In this document: piece after piece, positions 44,674 through 53,550 of the stretch
How positions within the stretch are numbered: position 1 is the stretch's first letter
Layout of the letters: each line of letters begins with the position of its first letter
Source: JABMQB01 sp963678235
GTDB taxonomy: Bacteria > Bacteroidota > Bacteroidia > Bacteroidales > Prolixibacteraceae
Direction of reading: 5' to 3'
Assembly: GCA_963678235.1 (NCBI GenBank)
Contig: OY782766.1
Span: 2,914,001 to 2,978,000 of the forward strand
Length of the DNA: 64,000 bases
The notes under the pieces: model-generated
Told to the model about the DNA's origin: nothing
Database searches by the model: none
Seen by the model: the letters and a program-made list of their open reading frames with translations, nothing else
Translations under genes and position numbers: made by a program

Positions 44674-46308
44674 TTATTTTTGTTTTATTAGCAACATTTT
44701 ACCCCTTTGTTCGGACAAGCCTGTTTTTAGTTTGAGAAAATAGACTCCGCTTTCCAGGTCACCTGCATCAAATTCAGCAGAATGTTCTCCGGCTGTTTGC
44801 CGTTGATTAACAAGGTTTGCAACATTTTTGCCCATTGTGTTATAAACGGAAAGATTGACATCGCCAGGAGTTTTTAATTCATAACTGATAGTGGTACATA
44901 AATGAAAAGGATTCGGATAATTCCTGATTGGAAATAATTCACTCGATTCTATTCCCTTAATTGATGTTGTACTGCCCTCACTGAATAAGCTGTTCAGATA
45001 AAGCTCAAGATTTGTAAATCCGCCTTCTCCAATACCATTTCTATCTTCCGGATCATTTATATTTAATCCGTTTGCTGTTTCCCAGTCGTCGGGCATACCA
45101 TCATGGTCGGTATCGGTTGGTGCAGAACCTCCCTGTAGCACAGGATGTCCGCCAACTTCACGCGGATGGCTGATAAAACCATTTTCGCCATAAGTTGCAG
45201 TCCCGTTACGCACTTCTTCAATAATACGTTTATCTACCGCATCACGATTAGGGAATGAACAACCTACATGTTCGAGAACATCGTTATAGGCATCTTCAGC
45301 AGTTTGCTGATTTATAGGCATAAATTCGGATGGTGAATCAAGTTTTAATCCCGGAATGGCAGCACGGTCATCGGTGATATGTCCTGTGTACTGAGGAAAA
45401 ACGCCCAGCCAGTTATCGGCTGTAACTTCAGGATGGCCTGCCAGGTAATTCCCGGCAAGGTACCATTTTCCATAATCGGATGCACCCTGGCGTGACCAGG
45501 GAGAACAAATCCTTGTCTCTTTATTGGAAGGAGTTCCGGGCCCCGGTTTGTAATAATTGGCTACTACATTGGTCCAGCAACCAACATGGTCTGGATTGCC
45601 GACCTGATGTACTTCACCCCCGTAGAGACTTTCATTTTTCCAATTGTAAATCACGTTATTTCTCACATCGTTGTATCCGGAACCGGATGCAATACGGGGG
45701 TTACGATCGGTGTTGTGTGCAAATAAGTTATGATGAAAAGTGCCATGATTATCGCCCCAAATTCCCCCAAATTTATGATCTGAGGAACAAGCTTCAGTAA
45801 TCATACACCATTGTATTGTTACATCATCGCTAAAATAAAAAGAAAATACCTCATCACTACTCCAGCTGGCTGACACATGATCCAGAATAATGTTCTTCAT
45901 TTGGCCATTATGATCGTTTGTTATGGCATCGCCATCAGCATTTGCCCTAACCCGGATATACCGGACGATGACGTTGCTGGCCGATATTCCAAGATGTCCG
46001 TTAATTTCGATACCATCTCCCGGGGCCGTTTGCCCGGCAACGGTAATATCGCCTTTGGAAATAGTAAAATTCCCCTTGATTGTACCTCCAACACGAAAAA
46101 CAACTGTCCTAGCCCCGGATGCACTAAGCGCAGCCCCCAGGCTTCCTGTACCGGAACTGTTAAGATTTGTAACTTCGATTACCTTACCTCCGCGCCCTCC
46201 GGTAGTATATTTCCCATATCCTTCGGCTGTCGGGAATGCGATTTGTTGAGCCCATGAAGTAGAAACAAACAATGTAAATATCAGAGTAGGCAAATAAAAA
46301 AATTTCAT
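44674..46308 (-). CDS. PL1 pectate lyase with type IX secretion tail
   Basis: A 544-residue lyase. After the signal (FTLFVSTSWAQ) the PL1 domain has AFPTAEGYGKYTTGGRGG, VAGQTAPGDGIEI, VRYIRVRANADG, LDHVSASWSSDEVF and RNPRIASGSGYNDVRNNVIYNW. The calcium tail DTDHDGMPDDWETANGL ends at about 455 and a type A T9SS tail (NYPNPFHLCTTISYEL ... GKMLLIKQK) follows. The gene runs 32 bp after the previous gene on this strand's order, in the tandem PL1 cluster. It is expected at the cell surface. Confidence 0.9.
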   Translation of the reverse strand: MKFFYLPTLIFTLFVSTSWAQQIAFPTAEGYGKYTTGGRGGKVIEVTNLNSSGTGSLGAALSASGARTVVFRVGGTIKGNFTISKGDITVAGQTAPGDGIEINGHLGISASNVIVRYIRVRANADGDAITNDHNGQMKNIILDHVSASWSSDEVFSFYFSDDVTIQWCMITEACSSDHKFGGIWGDNHGTFHHNLFAHNTDRNPRIASGSGYNDVRNNVIYNWKNESLYGGEVHQVGNPDHVGCWTNVVANYYKPGPGTPSNKETRICSPWSRQGASDYGKWYLAGNYLAGHPEVTADNWLGVFPQYTGHITDDRAAIPGLKLDSPSEFMPINQQTAEDAYNDVLEHVGCSFPNRDAVDKRIIEEVRNGTATYGENGFISHPREVGGHPVLQGGSAPTDTDHDGMPDDWETANGLNINDPEDRNGIGEGGFTNLELYLNSLFSEGSTTSIKGIESSELFPIRNYPNPFHLCTTISYELKTPGDVNLSVYNTMGKNVANLVNQRQTAGEHSAEFDAGDLESGVYFLKLKTGLSEQRGKMLLIKQK

Positions 46309-46391
46309 TCCAAAATGATTAAGTTGTTATTAACGTATTCCATTGACCATCCATGCAAAGCAAACAGATCATATGCCATTGTCGATATTCT

Positions 46392-47777
46392 TTATTTTAT
46401 GCTATTCAGGTATTGTTCTAACATGGTATAACCATCTTCCCCAACTTTATTTCGATCATCTGCATTTTGGGGATTCAGGCCATGCTTCGTTTCCCATAAG
46501 TCGGGCATCCCGTCATGGTCGGCATCTATTGGTGCAGGTGTGGTTTTGAGTTCCGGCCAGCCGCCAACATCATTTTGGGAATCGATAATGCCACATATCT
46601 TTGAAGCGTCTGCAACTTCTTTCTCCTTTTTGTAATATTTACCTTCATAGGTGGCAGTGCCACTGCGCGTGTCGTTAATGACCCTCAAGTCAATAGCATC
46701 TCTTCTGGGTAAAGTAGCACCGGCATTATCGAGAACTGAGAGATATGCTTCTTCTGCAGTTTGCTGATAGATTGGCATTGCCGGCCAGGGTTTATTCATT
46801 TTGATTTTATCAAAAGAGAGTTCAGTTTGTACTCCTCCGTCCCAATTGTCGGCTGATACTTTTGCATTACCTTCAACAACATTATCAGCGATATACCATT
46901 TCCCAAAATCATCTTCGCTTCTGGCACCAGGATTGGCAATCCGATGAGATACATCGCCAGGCCTTGTAGCCGGACCTGGCTTATAATAATTGGCAACAAT
47001 ATTGAATTTTGAAAAACTAAACTTTTCAAGATTACTCCCCTTTTGTTGAGCTTCGCCACCGTAGCAGCTATTGTACCCCCAATTATAAAGTACGTTGTTC
47101 CGGTAATCTGTATATCCTGAACCAGATGCCATGCGGGGATTTCGACTACTATGATCGGCTATAAGGTTGTGATGATAGGAACTGTAATTACTGCCCCAGA
47201 TACCACCAAATCCATGATGTCCTTTAATGTGGTTGGAGCCATACAAACTTTCAGAAATTAAACACCATTGAACGGTTATACTGTCGCAATGGTAAATGGA
47301 AACACATTCATCGATACTCCAACTGGCAGACAGGTGATCGACTATGATGTGTTTTGTGTACCTGCTTGACACGGCATCGTAATCGTTACCTGACACATCT
47401 CCCGGCCTTACCCGAATATATCGGATAATTACCTGGTCAGCATTAATACTAAGCGGATGATTTTTAAGGCAAATACCATCTCCCGGCGCCGTCTGTCCGG
47501 CAATAGTGATGTAGGGATTCTTAATCTTTATGGGGCTTTCGAGTTCAATATTTCCTGAAACCCGGAATACCACTGTTCGTGGGCCTCTGGCTTCTACTGC
47601 AGCACGGAGGCTTCCCTGACCATTATCATTCAGGTTTGTTACTTCAATGACTTCTCCACCGCGTCCTCCAACGGTATATTTCCCATAACCTTCAGCAGTC
47701 GGAAATGCCAATTGCTGAGGACTGGAAGTAGAAAAAAATAAAATTGTTACCAGTACTGTTAAAAATAATTTTTTCAT
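46392..47777 (-). CDS. PL1 pectate lyase
   Basis: A 461-residue secreted lyase with signal LVTILFFSTSSPQQ and the PL1 opening AFPTAEGYGKYTVGGRGG. Motifs IAGQTAPGDGICLKN, IRYIRVRPGDVSG, VDHLSASWSIDECV and RNPRMASGSGYTDYRNNVLYNW are intact, and the calcium tail DADHDGMPDLWETKHGL closes the protein at GYTMLEQYLNSIK. There is no sorting domain, so it is periplasmic or released. It is the second in transcription order of the three consecutive PL1 genes between 44674 and 49211. Confidence 0.9.
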   Translation of the reverse strand: MKKLFLTVLVTILFFSTSSPQQLAFPTAEGYGKYTVGGRGGEVIEVTNLNDNGQGSLRAAVEARGPRTVVFRVSGNIELESPIKIKNPYITIAGQTAPGDGICLKNHPLSINADQVIIRYIRVRPGDVSGNDYDAVSSRYTKHIIVDHLSASWSIDECVSIYHCDSITVQWCLISESLYGSNHIKGHHGFGGIWGSNYSSYHHNLIADHSSRNPRMASGSGYTDYRNNVLYNWGYNSCYGGEAQQKGSNLEKFSFSKFNIVANYYKPGPATRPGDVSHRIANPGARSEDDFGKWYIADNVVEGNAKVSADNWDGGVQTELSFDKIKMNKPWPAMPIYQQTAEEAYLSVLDNAGATLPRRDAIDLRVINDTRSGTATYEGKYYKKEKEVADASKICGIIDSQNDVGGWPELKTTPAPIDADHDGMPDLWETKHGLNPQNADDRNKVGEDGYTMLEQYLNSIK

Positions 47778-47873
47778 TTCTTTATTTTAAATGATTCTTA
47801 AACTCTAATTTATTCTGATATAAATATTTTACTTATAGTCTATTTCAAGCTATCTAAGTATATATCCACATTT

Positions 47874-49211
47874 CTATTTTATACTATTCAGGTATTTTTC
47901 CAACATCGTATATCCATCGCCCGCCATATTGTTTCTATCATCTCCGTTAGTTGGATTCAGTCCATTTTTCTTTTCCCAAATGTCAGGCATACCATCCCGG
48001 TCGGTATCTTTTGGAGCTGGCTTGCTTTTTAGTTCGGGCCAGCCACCAACATCATTCTGGCTTTTGATAATTTTGCCTGTACGATTCCGAAGGTCATCCA
48101 CAATTCGGGTATCCACAGCATCGCGCTTTGGCAAGCTGGCTCCACCAATCTCTAAAACTTGATTGTAGGCTGTTTTTGCATCATCCGTTTTTACTTGCCC
48201 TGTTTCGAATGGTTTTGTTTGTTTATAGGCTTTAATTTGTGCCTCTGTCCAGCTACTACGAAACTTTACCAGGCTCAATTGTTTATCAGGAAGCTTTTCG
48301 TTGTAGTAATTCCCTGCAAAATAGGCTTTGTTATAAGGCGAACCTGTGGAATAGGCAATCCCATTGTTTTCTGAATCCACTCCAGGAATCAGGTAGTTAT
48401 TTACGTAATTCAGGTGGGTAACGCTAATAGAATCAGCATTATAACCTGCGTGGCTTCCGCCCCAGTTATAGATTACATTATTTCTAAAATCGAGTAGCAG
48501 GCCTTCCGGATCTTTATAGTATGGATTACTATTATAGTTCCCGGGGCGTGGGTTGCGGCCCTTATTATTTGCATAAAGGTTATGCAGATAGCTGTATTTT
48601 GCCCCTCCTGTTCCACGAATTAAAGATCCGAAGCCATGGTTGTCGGGATTCAATCCTTCGGTAATGAAACACCACTGAACTGTAACATTAGTTAAAGTGG
48701 GCTTACTGGTGGATACAGATAATGCTTCATCCAGGCTCCAGCCGGCAGAACAATGATCAATGATAATATCCCTGCCTAAGCCAACACCAATAGCATCTTT
48801 CCCTTGTTTACTTCCAATACCGTATTTCCCGTCACCCAAACGAATACGGAGGTAGCGGACAACAACATCATGTGTTAAGATTTCCAGCGTTTCGCCTTTG
48901 AGGCAAATTCCATCGCCCGGTGCAGTTTGTCCGGCAATAGTAATATATGGATTTTTGATTGTCAGCCTGTTTGCGAGTTCAATGGTTCCTGATACTCCAA
49001 AAACGACTGTGCGAGGACCTTCCTGTTCAATAGCCCAACGCAAACTGCCAGGCCCATTATCGTTCAGATTCGTAACGTAAATAACCACCCCTCCACGCCC
49101 TCCTTTGGCGTATGCACCGAAACCTTCGGCACCCGGGAATGCCAATTGTTGTGCGTGGATATAAGTTCCGGACAAAAAAATAAGAAGAATTGAAATGAAT
49201 ATTTTTTGCAT
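47874..49211 (-). CDS. PL1 pectate lyase
   Basis: A 445-residue secreted lyase. Signal ILLIFLSGTYIHAQQ, then LAFPGAEGFGAYAKGGRGG. Motifs ITIAGQTAPGDGICLKG, VVRYLRIRLGDGKYG, IDHCSAGWSLDEALS and GRNPRPGNYNSNPY are present, and the tail DTDRDGMPDIWEKKNGL ends GYTMLEKYLNSIK. No sorting domain. The region between it and the DUF1593 gene at 49308 is only 96 bp. It is first in transcription order of the three consecutive PL1 genes. Confidence 0.9.
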   Translation of the reverse strand: MQKIFISILLIFLSGTYIHAQQLAFPGAEGFGAYAKGGRGGVVIYVTNLNDNGPGSLRWAIEQEGPRTVVFGVSGTIELANRLTIKNPYITIAGQTAPGDGICLKGETLEILTHDVVVRYLRIRLGDGKYGIGSKQGKDAIGVGLGRDIIIDHCSAGWSLDEALSVSTSKPTLTNVTVQWCFITEGLNPDNHGFGSLIRGTGGAKYSYLHNLYANNKGRNPRPGNYNSNPYYKDPEGLLLDFRNNVIYNWGGSHAGYNADSISVTHLNYVNNYLIPGVDSENNGIAYSTGSPYNKAYFAGNYYNEKLPDKQLSLVKFRSSWTEAQIKAYKQTKPFETGQVKTDDAKTAYNQVLEIGGASLPKRDAVDTRIVDDLRNRTGKIIKSQNDVGGWPELKSKPAPKDTDRDGMPDIWEKKNGLNPTNGDDRNNMAGDGYTMLEKYLNSIK

Positions 49212-49307
49212 TACCTTATATTATATTGTTGAGCAATTCAAATTATTTATTCTATGCGATTGAATGCCTATCATTTAAATTATCTGGGCCGAAAAGATTT
49301 AATTTTG

Positions 49308-50591
49308 CTATTTTTCCATTAACCATCCCCATCGTTTTGCCCAATCCAGTAAAGCATCGTTACGCCATTTTAAAACAGTTTTAGCACCTTGCCATTGTCC
49401 ATCGTACATGTTCGGATTTGACCGATCGGAGTACCAATTTGACCCTAATTTATAATCAGTTGATCCCGGGCTCCCCGGCCATAGGTTATGAACTACAAAT
49501 TCTCCTTTTGCATCAGAAAAACCTGGAATACCAGATATGATTGTATAATTTAAAGTCGCAGCAGCTTTGGGTGAGTATCTTACGGCATAATTGCCCTCCC
49601 CAAAATAATAACCATCCCAATTTTGTCCGGCAACTTTTAATGTAAAACAGGTTGAATCCTGAGGAATATTGATTTCCGGCCCCTTGAAATGAAACTCCAT
49701 TACCGAATAAACCGGCACCGTATCGGCGATTGTAGCATTCCTGTCGTAAATAATCCTTGAGCTATGACCTATACTTTCGAAACTGCCGCCCCAACTTTCT
49801 CCCAGTGGATTATTGGGATCACCATTCATCAGGTACAATAACGAAGGAGTATCGCCCATTTTCACTTTTCCATCGTAGTAATTTTTGAAATCTTCACCCA
49901 AAGAACCTGCACCATTGATGTATCGGCCATAATAATTATCTGTATGCAGGCTATCAGGTATTCCCGTATTGGAAAAGAATCCCCGATAGGAAGCATTTGC
50001 TTCAATAAACCACAGGTTTGGAAAATTTTCTGCTATATAGGCGTAGCTATTTACGCTCCACTTTTTATTTGGCCCTCCAATCCAGTAAACTTTGATTTTT
50101 TGCTGGATATCCGGTGCATCATGCAATGCTTGCGCCAAATCGTCCAGCCCACCCCAAACCAATACCCATAATGGTTGGTCACTTTTCTTTTTTGCACATT
50201 TAATGATCCAATTTGACCCTTCGCTGGCTATTGTGTACCCAACGTATGGTGCTCCACTTCGACTCCCTTGTTTGGTTATTGACCTCAGGTAATCGGGTAA
50301 AGGAAAATCTTTTCGCTGTTTCCTAAGGTTAAAGAAATCTTTTTCATACAGGTCAATCGCCCTTAAGATTTGTTCCTTACTACCATCACCATACGAAGGG
50401 GAAGAAACAAGTCCTTCGATATCAAATAAATCACTGTACATCAGCAAGTGTATCATCGATTGGTTATCGTCGGGATCTGTCCCTCCAATGTCGGAGCTGA
50501 TAAGAATACGCGGTTTTACTGGCAAATGCTGCTTTGCAAACACTGGTATGTTAAAAACCAAAAAACTAATAATCAATACAAACTTATTCAT
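49308..50591 (-). CDS. DUF1593 nucleoside-hydrolase-like protein (short form)
   Basis: A 427-residue secreted protein (signal IISFLVFNIPVFA). The opening LISSDIGGTDPDDNQSMIHLLMYS has the Asp cluster DIGGTDPDD, and LWVLVWGGLDDLAQAL follows. Unlike the other three members it lacks the PKD-like C-terminal repeat. Instead it ends in a region of aromatic and Asn residues. Motif divergence from the others suggests a different substrate. It precedes the PL1 series on this strand. Confidence 0.8.
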   Translation of the reverse strand: MNKFVLIISFLVFNIPVFAKQHLPVKPRILISSDIGGTDPDDNQSMIHLLMYSDLFDIEGLVSSPSYGDGSKEQILRAIDLYEKDFFNLRKQRKDFPLPDYLRSITKQGSRSGAPYVGYTIASEGSNWIIKCAKKKSDQPLWVLVWGGLDDLAQALHDAPDIQQKIKVYWIGGPNKKWSVNSYAYIAENFPNLWFIEANASYRGFFSNTGIPDSLHTDNYYGRYINGAGSLGEDFKNYYDGKVKMGDTPSLLYLMNGDPNNPLGESWGGSFESIGHSSRIIYDRNATIADTVPVYSVMEFHFKGPEINIPQDSTCFTLKVAGQNWDGYYFGEGNYAVRYSPKAAATLNYTIISGIPGFSDAKGEFVVHNLWPGSPGSTDYKLGSNWYSDRSNPNMYDGQWQGAKTVLKWRNDALLDWAKRWGWLMEK

Positions 50592-50665
50592 GATCTTATA
50601 AATTCTGTTTCACAATATTTCAATAATATCCTTTATCATATGTTTATTACCTGTCTTGTACTTTT

Positions 50666-51472
50666 TTATTTAACATCCAGAATCAGGCCTTGTGGATTGA
50701 AAGTTACGTAAACATCTTTACCTGATTTCCGCATTCGAAGGGTATATGTGACCACTTCTTTTTTGATGGTTATATCGGCATCCCGAATATCATAGCCTTT
50801 ATAGGATTCATGAATGGTATCGAAAATGGGCGAAGGAACCTTAGATTCCGGAATATCCTTATGATATTCCAATAAGTTTACATTATCATCAAAAAGAAAG
50901 ACTGCAGCATCTCCGGCAACGATATAATAGTTTTTACCGTTTTCTATTACGTATTTGGCTCTGTCGATATCATCTAACGGGCCAAATTTTTCTTTAATAA
51001 AGTTCATGATTGAAACAGGGATTTCATCATCTTTTAATTCTTTTCGGTATTTTATCAGATGTCCTTTCCCGTCAATCCAAAAATACCGTCTCTTTCCATC
51101 AATTTTGAAATCGATTTCATATTCGGTTTTCCCTCCTTCTTCAAATTTGTCAGCATCACCTACGTCGAAAAAAGGTTCTTTTGAACGAATTGTTTTAAGA
51201 ACAGGCATGGGAATTTCACTCACGTACAAGTCTTGTTGATATTTTAGGATCTGCCCCTTATAGTTTATAGTCACTTCGTTCAACTTATCATTTACTTTAC
51301 ACCTTACTTCATAGTCGCCATCTTTTAGTTTCCAACGAATATCTTCCGCATTAGGAAACTTTAACTGAAAGGAATTCAAAACCACGGCTGGTATATTTTC
51401 CTGACTAATACTCTGTGCTGCAGCACTCATCCCCAAAAGAATATAAACCAATATGTAAATCGTCTTCTTCAA
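50666..51472 (-). CDS. Secreted PepSY-like domain protein
   Basis: About 268 residues from a TTG at 51472 (LKKTIYILVYILLGMSAAAQ is a signal peptide); a longer frame to 51577 gives an unlikely N terminus. It has about three repeats of a PepSY-like fold (for example FQLKFPNAEDIRWKLKDGDYEV, KTEYEIDFKIDGKRRYFWIDG, FGPLDDIDRAKYVIENGKNY). These bind or inhibit peptidases, or sense small molecules, in other proteins. It lies 112 bp downstream of the histidine kinase, so the three genes are a cassette and it may be the kinase's target or sensor partner. Confidence 0.65.
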   Translation of the reverse strand: MKKTIYILVYILLGMSAAAQSISQENIPAVVLNSFQLKFPNAEDIRWKLKDGDYEVRCKVNDKLNEVTINYKGQILKYQQDLYVSEIPMPVLKTIRSKEPFFDVGDADKFEEGGKTEYEIDFKIDGKRRYFWIDGKGHLIKYRKELKDDEIPVSIMNFIKEKFGPLDDIDRAKYVIENGKNYYIVAGDAAVFLFDDNVNLLEYHKDIPESKVPSPIFDTIHESYKGYDIRDADITIKKEVVTYTLRMRKSGKDVYVTFNPQGLILDVK

Positions 51473-51584
51473 CTTTTTCAAATTTTGTTGGTACAAATAA
51501 AATACATGAATCTGTAAAAAAATGGGAAACAATCTGGAAACAATCTGGAATTTCTTCCTTCCAAAAAAAATAGCCAAATATTAG

Positions 51585-52856
51585 CTAACGCTTCTCGCTT
51601 ACTTCAAAAATATGTTTTCCATTGAACGAATAAAATAGTTTTAAGTCAGATACATCGGCTATTGCGCGCACAATTGCCAGCCCCAATCCTGTTGAACTCG
51701 TATCTGTTGAATTTCTGGCAAACCGTTCAAACAGTTTATCATCAAGTTCCACTGATTCAACGCTTGTATTTTCAACTGTGAATGATGAGGAAGAAAGCCT
51801 GACAAGGACTTCCCCTCCGCGCCGATTATGAAAAATTGCATTTTTTACCAGGTTCATAACCAGTATAACCGCCAGATCCTTGTTCATTCCAAATACCCAA
51901 TTATCCTCTTTTTGATATTTTATCTTAATATTCTGGTATTCTGTATAATCTGAAAAATCGTAAATTATCTTTCTAAAAATATCATCGAAATAAATTTGTT
52001 CCTTTGAAATGTACTGTCTGTTCTCAATTTTTGAAAACAATAACAGGGATTTATTTAGCCCTGAAAGCCGCCGAAAGGTATCGATAATGGCACCAATTTT
52101 CTGGATTTGATCTTTCGATAAATTCTCATCTCCGGCAAATAATTCAAGTTTATTAATTCCGATGGCTAAGGGAGTTTGCAATTCATGCGACACATTTTCA
52201 ATAAATTGTTTTTGGTTATTAAAAATATCGACATTAGTCTTTACCAGGTTTTCAACCGAATCGTTCAACATTAGAAATTCACGAATCTTGGTTTTAGGCG
52301 TGTCAGGAACTGCTCCCCTGTCGAGCCTGAACATATTCAGGTAATGCAACAATTGATAGAACGGTTCCCAGGTTTTCTTCAGGACAAAATTGTTGACCAG
52401 AACCGTACCGGCAAATAACAGCAGATACAGCCAAAATAATGATGTAGCAATTTTTTGAATTAATTTGGTTTTATCGATCTCGTGTGAGATCAGCTTCATT
52501 TCATAATATTTTCCATTAGAAGCCACAAATGCTGTAGTCAACAACCTGGTTTGGTACATTTTGTTTTTAAGGTTGGAAAAAACTACGGTATCGCTGTAAG
52601 TATCCCTTACCTGAAGAGCAAACTCTTCATCCACATGTTTTATGAGATAGTTATTTTCTTCAAAGGTATCCTGTTCAACGATAAGTGAATCATCCTTTAA
52701 TTTGTCGATAACCACAATTTTATAATCGGCAAGGCCTTCATCAATGGTCGTTTTAACTTGCTTAAGCACCTGATAATAAAACAGAATTGCCCACAAACTG
52801 ATCAGGACAAATAAAATAACAGAAAGCAATGTTAATGTGTGATTAATGAGCTTCAT
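51585..52856 (-). CDS. Sensor histidine kinase
   Basis: A 423-residue membrane kinase. Membrane segments at about 8-28 and 138-158 flank a 110-residue periplasmic sensor region. The HisKA site is His224 in NVSHELQTPLAIGINK, and the HATPase has VILVMNLVKNAIFHNRRGGE (N box) and STGLGLAIVRAIA (G2 box). Its start overlaps the response-regulator stop by 4 bp, so they form a coupled pair. The stimulus is unknown; it lies inside the pectin locus rather than beside a target operon. Confidence 0.92.
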   Translation of the reverse strand: MKLINHTLTLLSVILFVLISLWAILFYYQVLKQVKTTIDEGLADYKIVVIDKLKDDSLIVEQDTFEENNYLIKHVDEEFALQVRDTYSDTVVFSNLKNKMYQTRLLTTAFVASNGKYYEMKLISHEIDKTKLIQKIATSLFWLYLLLFAGTVLVNNFVLKKTWEPFYQLLHYLNMFRLDRGAVPDTPKTKIREFLMLNDSVENLVKTNVDIFNNQKQFIENVSHELQTPLAIGINKLELFAGDENLSKDQIQKIGAIIDTFRRLSGLNKSLLLFSKIENRQYISKEQIYFDDIFRKIIYDFSDYTEYQNIKIKYQKEDNWVFGMNKDLAVILVMNLVKNAIFHNRRGGEVLVRLSSSSFTVENTSVESVELDDKLFERFARNSTDTSSTGLGLAIVRAIADVSDLKLFYSFNGKHIFEVSEKR

Positions 52857-53530
52857 TTAACCATTAATTTGTAACCCATTCCATAAACCACATCGATATC
52901 AATCATGGCATCGCTATTCCGGAGTTTTTTTCGCAAATTTTTAATTTGTGAATAAATAAAATCGAAGTCATCGGCCTGATCAATATAATCACCCCAGATA
53001 TTTTCAGCTATTGCCGATTTACTGGCAATTCGGTTTTTGTTCAACATAAGGAAAACAAGAATATCGAATTCCTTTCGGTTCAAGCTCAATGGTTCATCAT
53101 TCACCAGCACCTTTCTTTCCTCCATATTCACCTTTACATTTTCCTGCTCAAGCAGACTTTGGCCATCAGGCTTTCGGCGACGTATTACTGATTTTATTCG
53201 CGCATTCAACTCGGCCAGGTGGAATGGTTTGGTCAGGTAATCGTCAGCACCAAGGTTGAGACCTTTCAATTTGTCATCCAAAGAATCTTTTGCTGAAATA
53301 ATAATCACACTATCAGCTTTTTCAGGGCTTTTTAATTTCTGTAACAGTGCCAGTCCGTTTCCATCAGGTAACATAATATCAAGAAGAATACAGTCATAAT
53401 CATACGAAACAATCTTGTCTAAACCAGAACTAATGGTTCCTGCTTCTTCAACTATATAGCCTTCATCCTGAAGAAATTTTCTGATTAATTCCTTCATTTC
53501 CGGTTCATCTTCTAAAACAAGGATTTTCAT
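52853..53530 (-). CDS. OmpR-type response regulator
   Basis: A 225-residue protein. The receiver domain has phospho-Asp51 in CILLDIMLPDGNG, the acidic pair DE at 8-9 and the conserved Lys in YLTKPFHLAEL. The C-terminal winged helix is the OmpR/PhoB type (LNRKEFDILVFLMLNKNRIASKSAIAENIWGD). It is the first gene of the regulator-kinase-PepSY cassette in transcription order, and it follows the GH105 gene by 20 bp, so it may be read through from the enzyme operon. Confidence 0.93.
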   Translation of the reverse strand: MKILVLEDEPEMKELIRKFLQDEGYIVEEAGTISSGLDKIVSYDYDCILLDIMLPDGNGLALLQKLKSPEKADSVIIISAKDSLDDKLKGLNLGADDYLTKPFHLAELNARIKSVIRRRKPDGQSLLEQENVKVNMEERKVLVNDEPLSLNRKEFDILVFLMLNKNRIASKSAIAENIWGDYIDQADDFDFIYSQIKNLRKKLRNSDAMIDIDVVYGMGYKLMVK

Positions 53531-53550
53531 TTTTTTAAATAAAAAATATT

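Noticed and set aside
45480..45800. 106-codon plus-strand frame within the PL1 gene
   Set aside because: Shadow frame on the opposite strand of a coding region with conserved lyase motifs.
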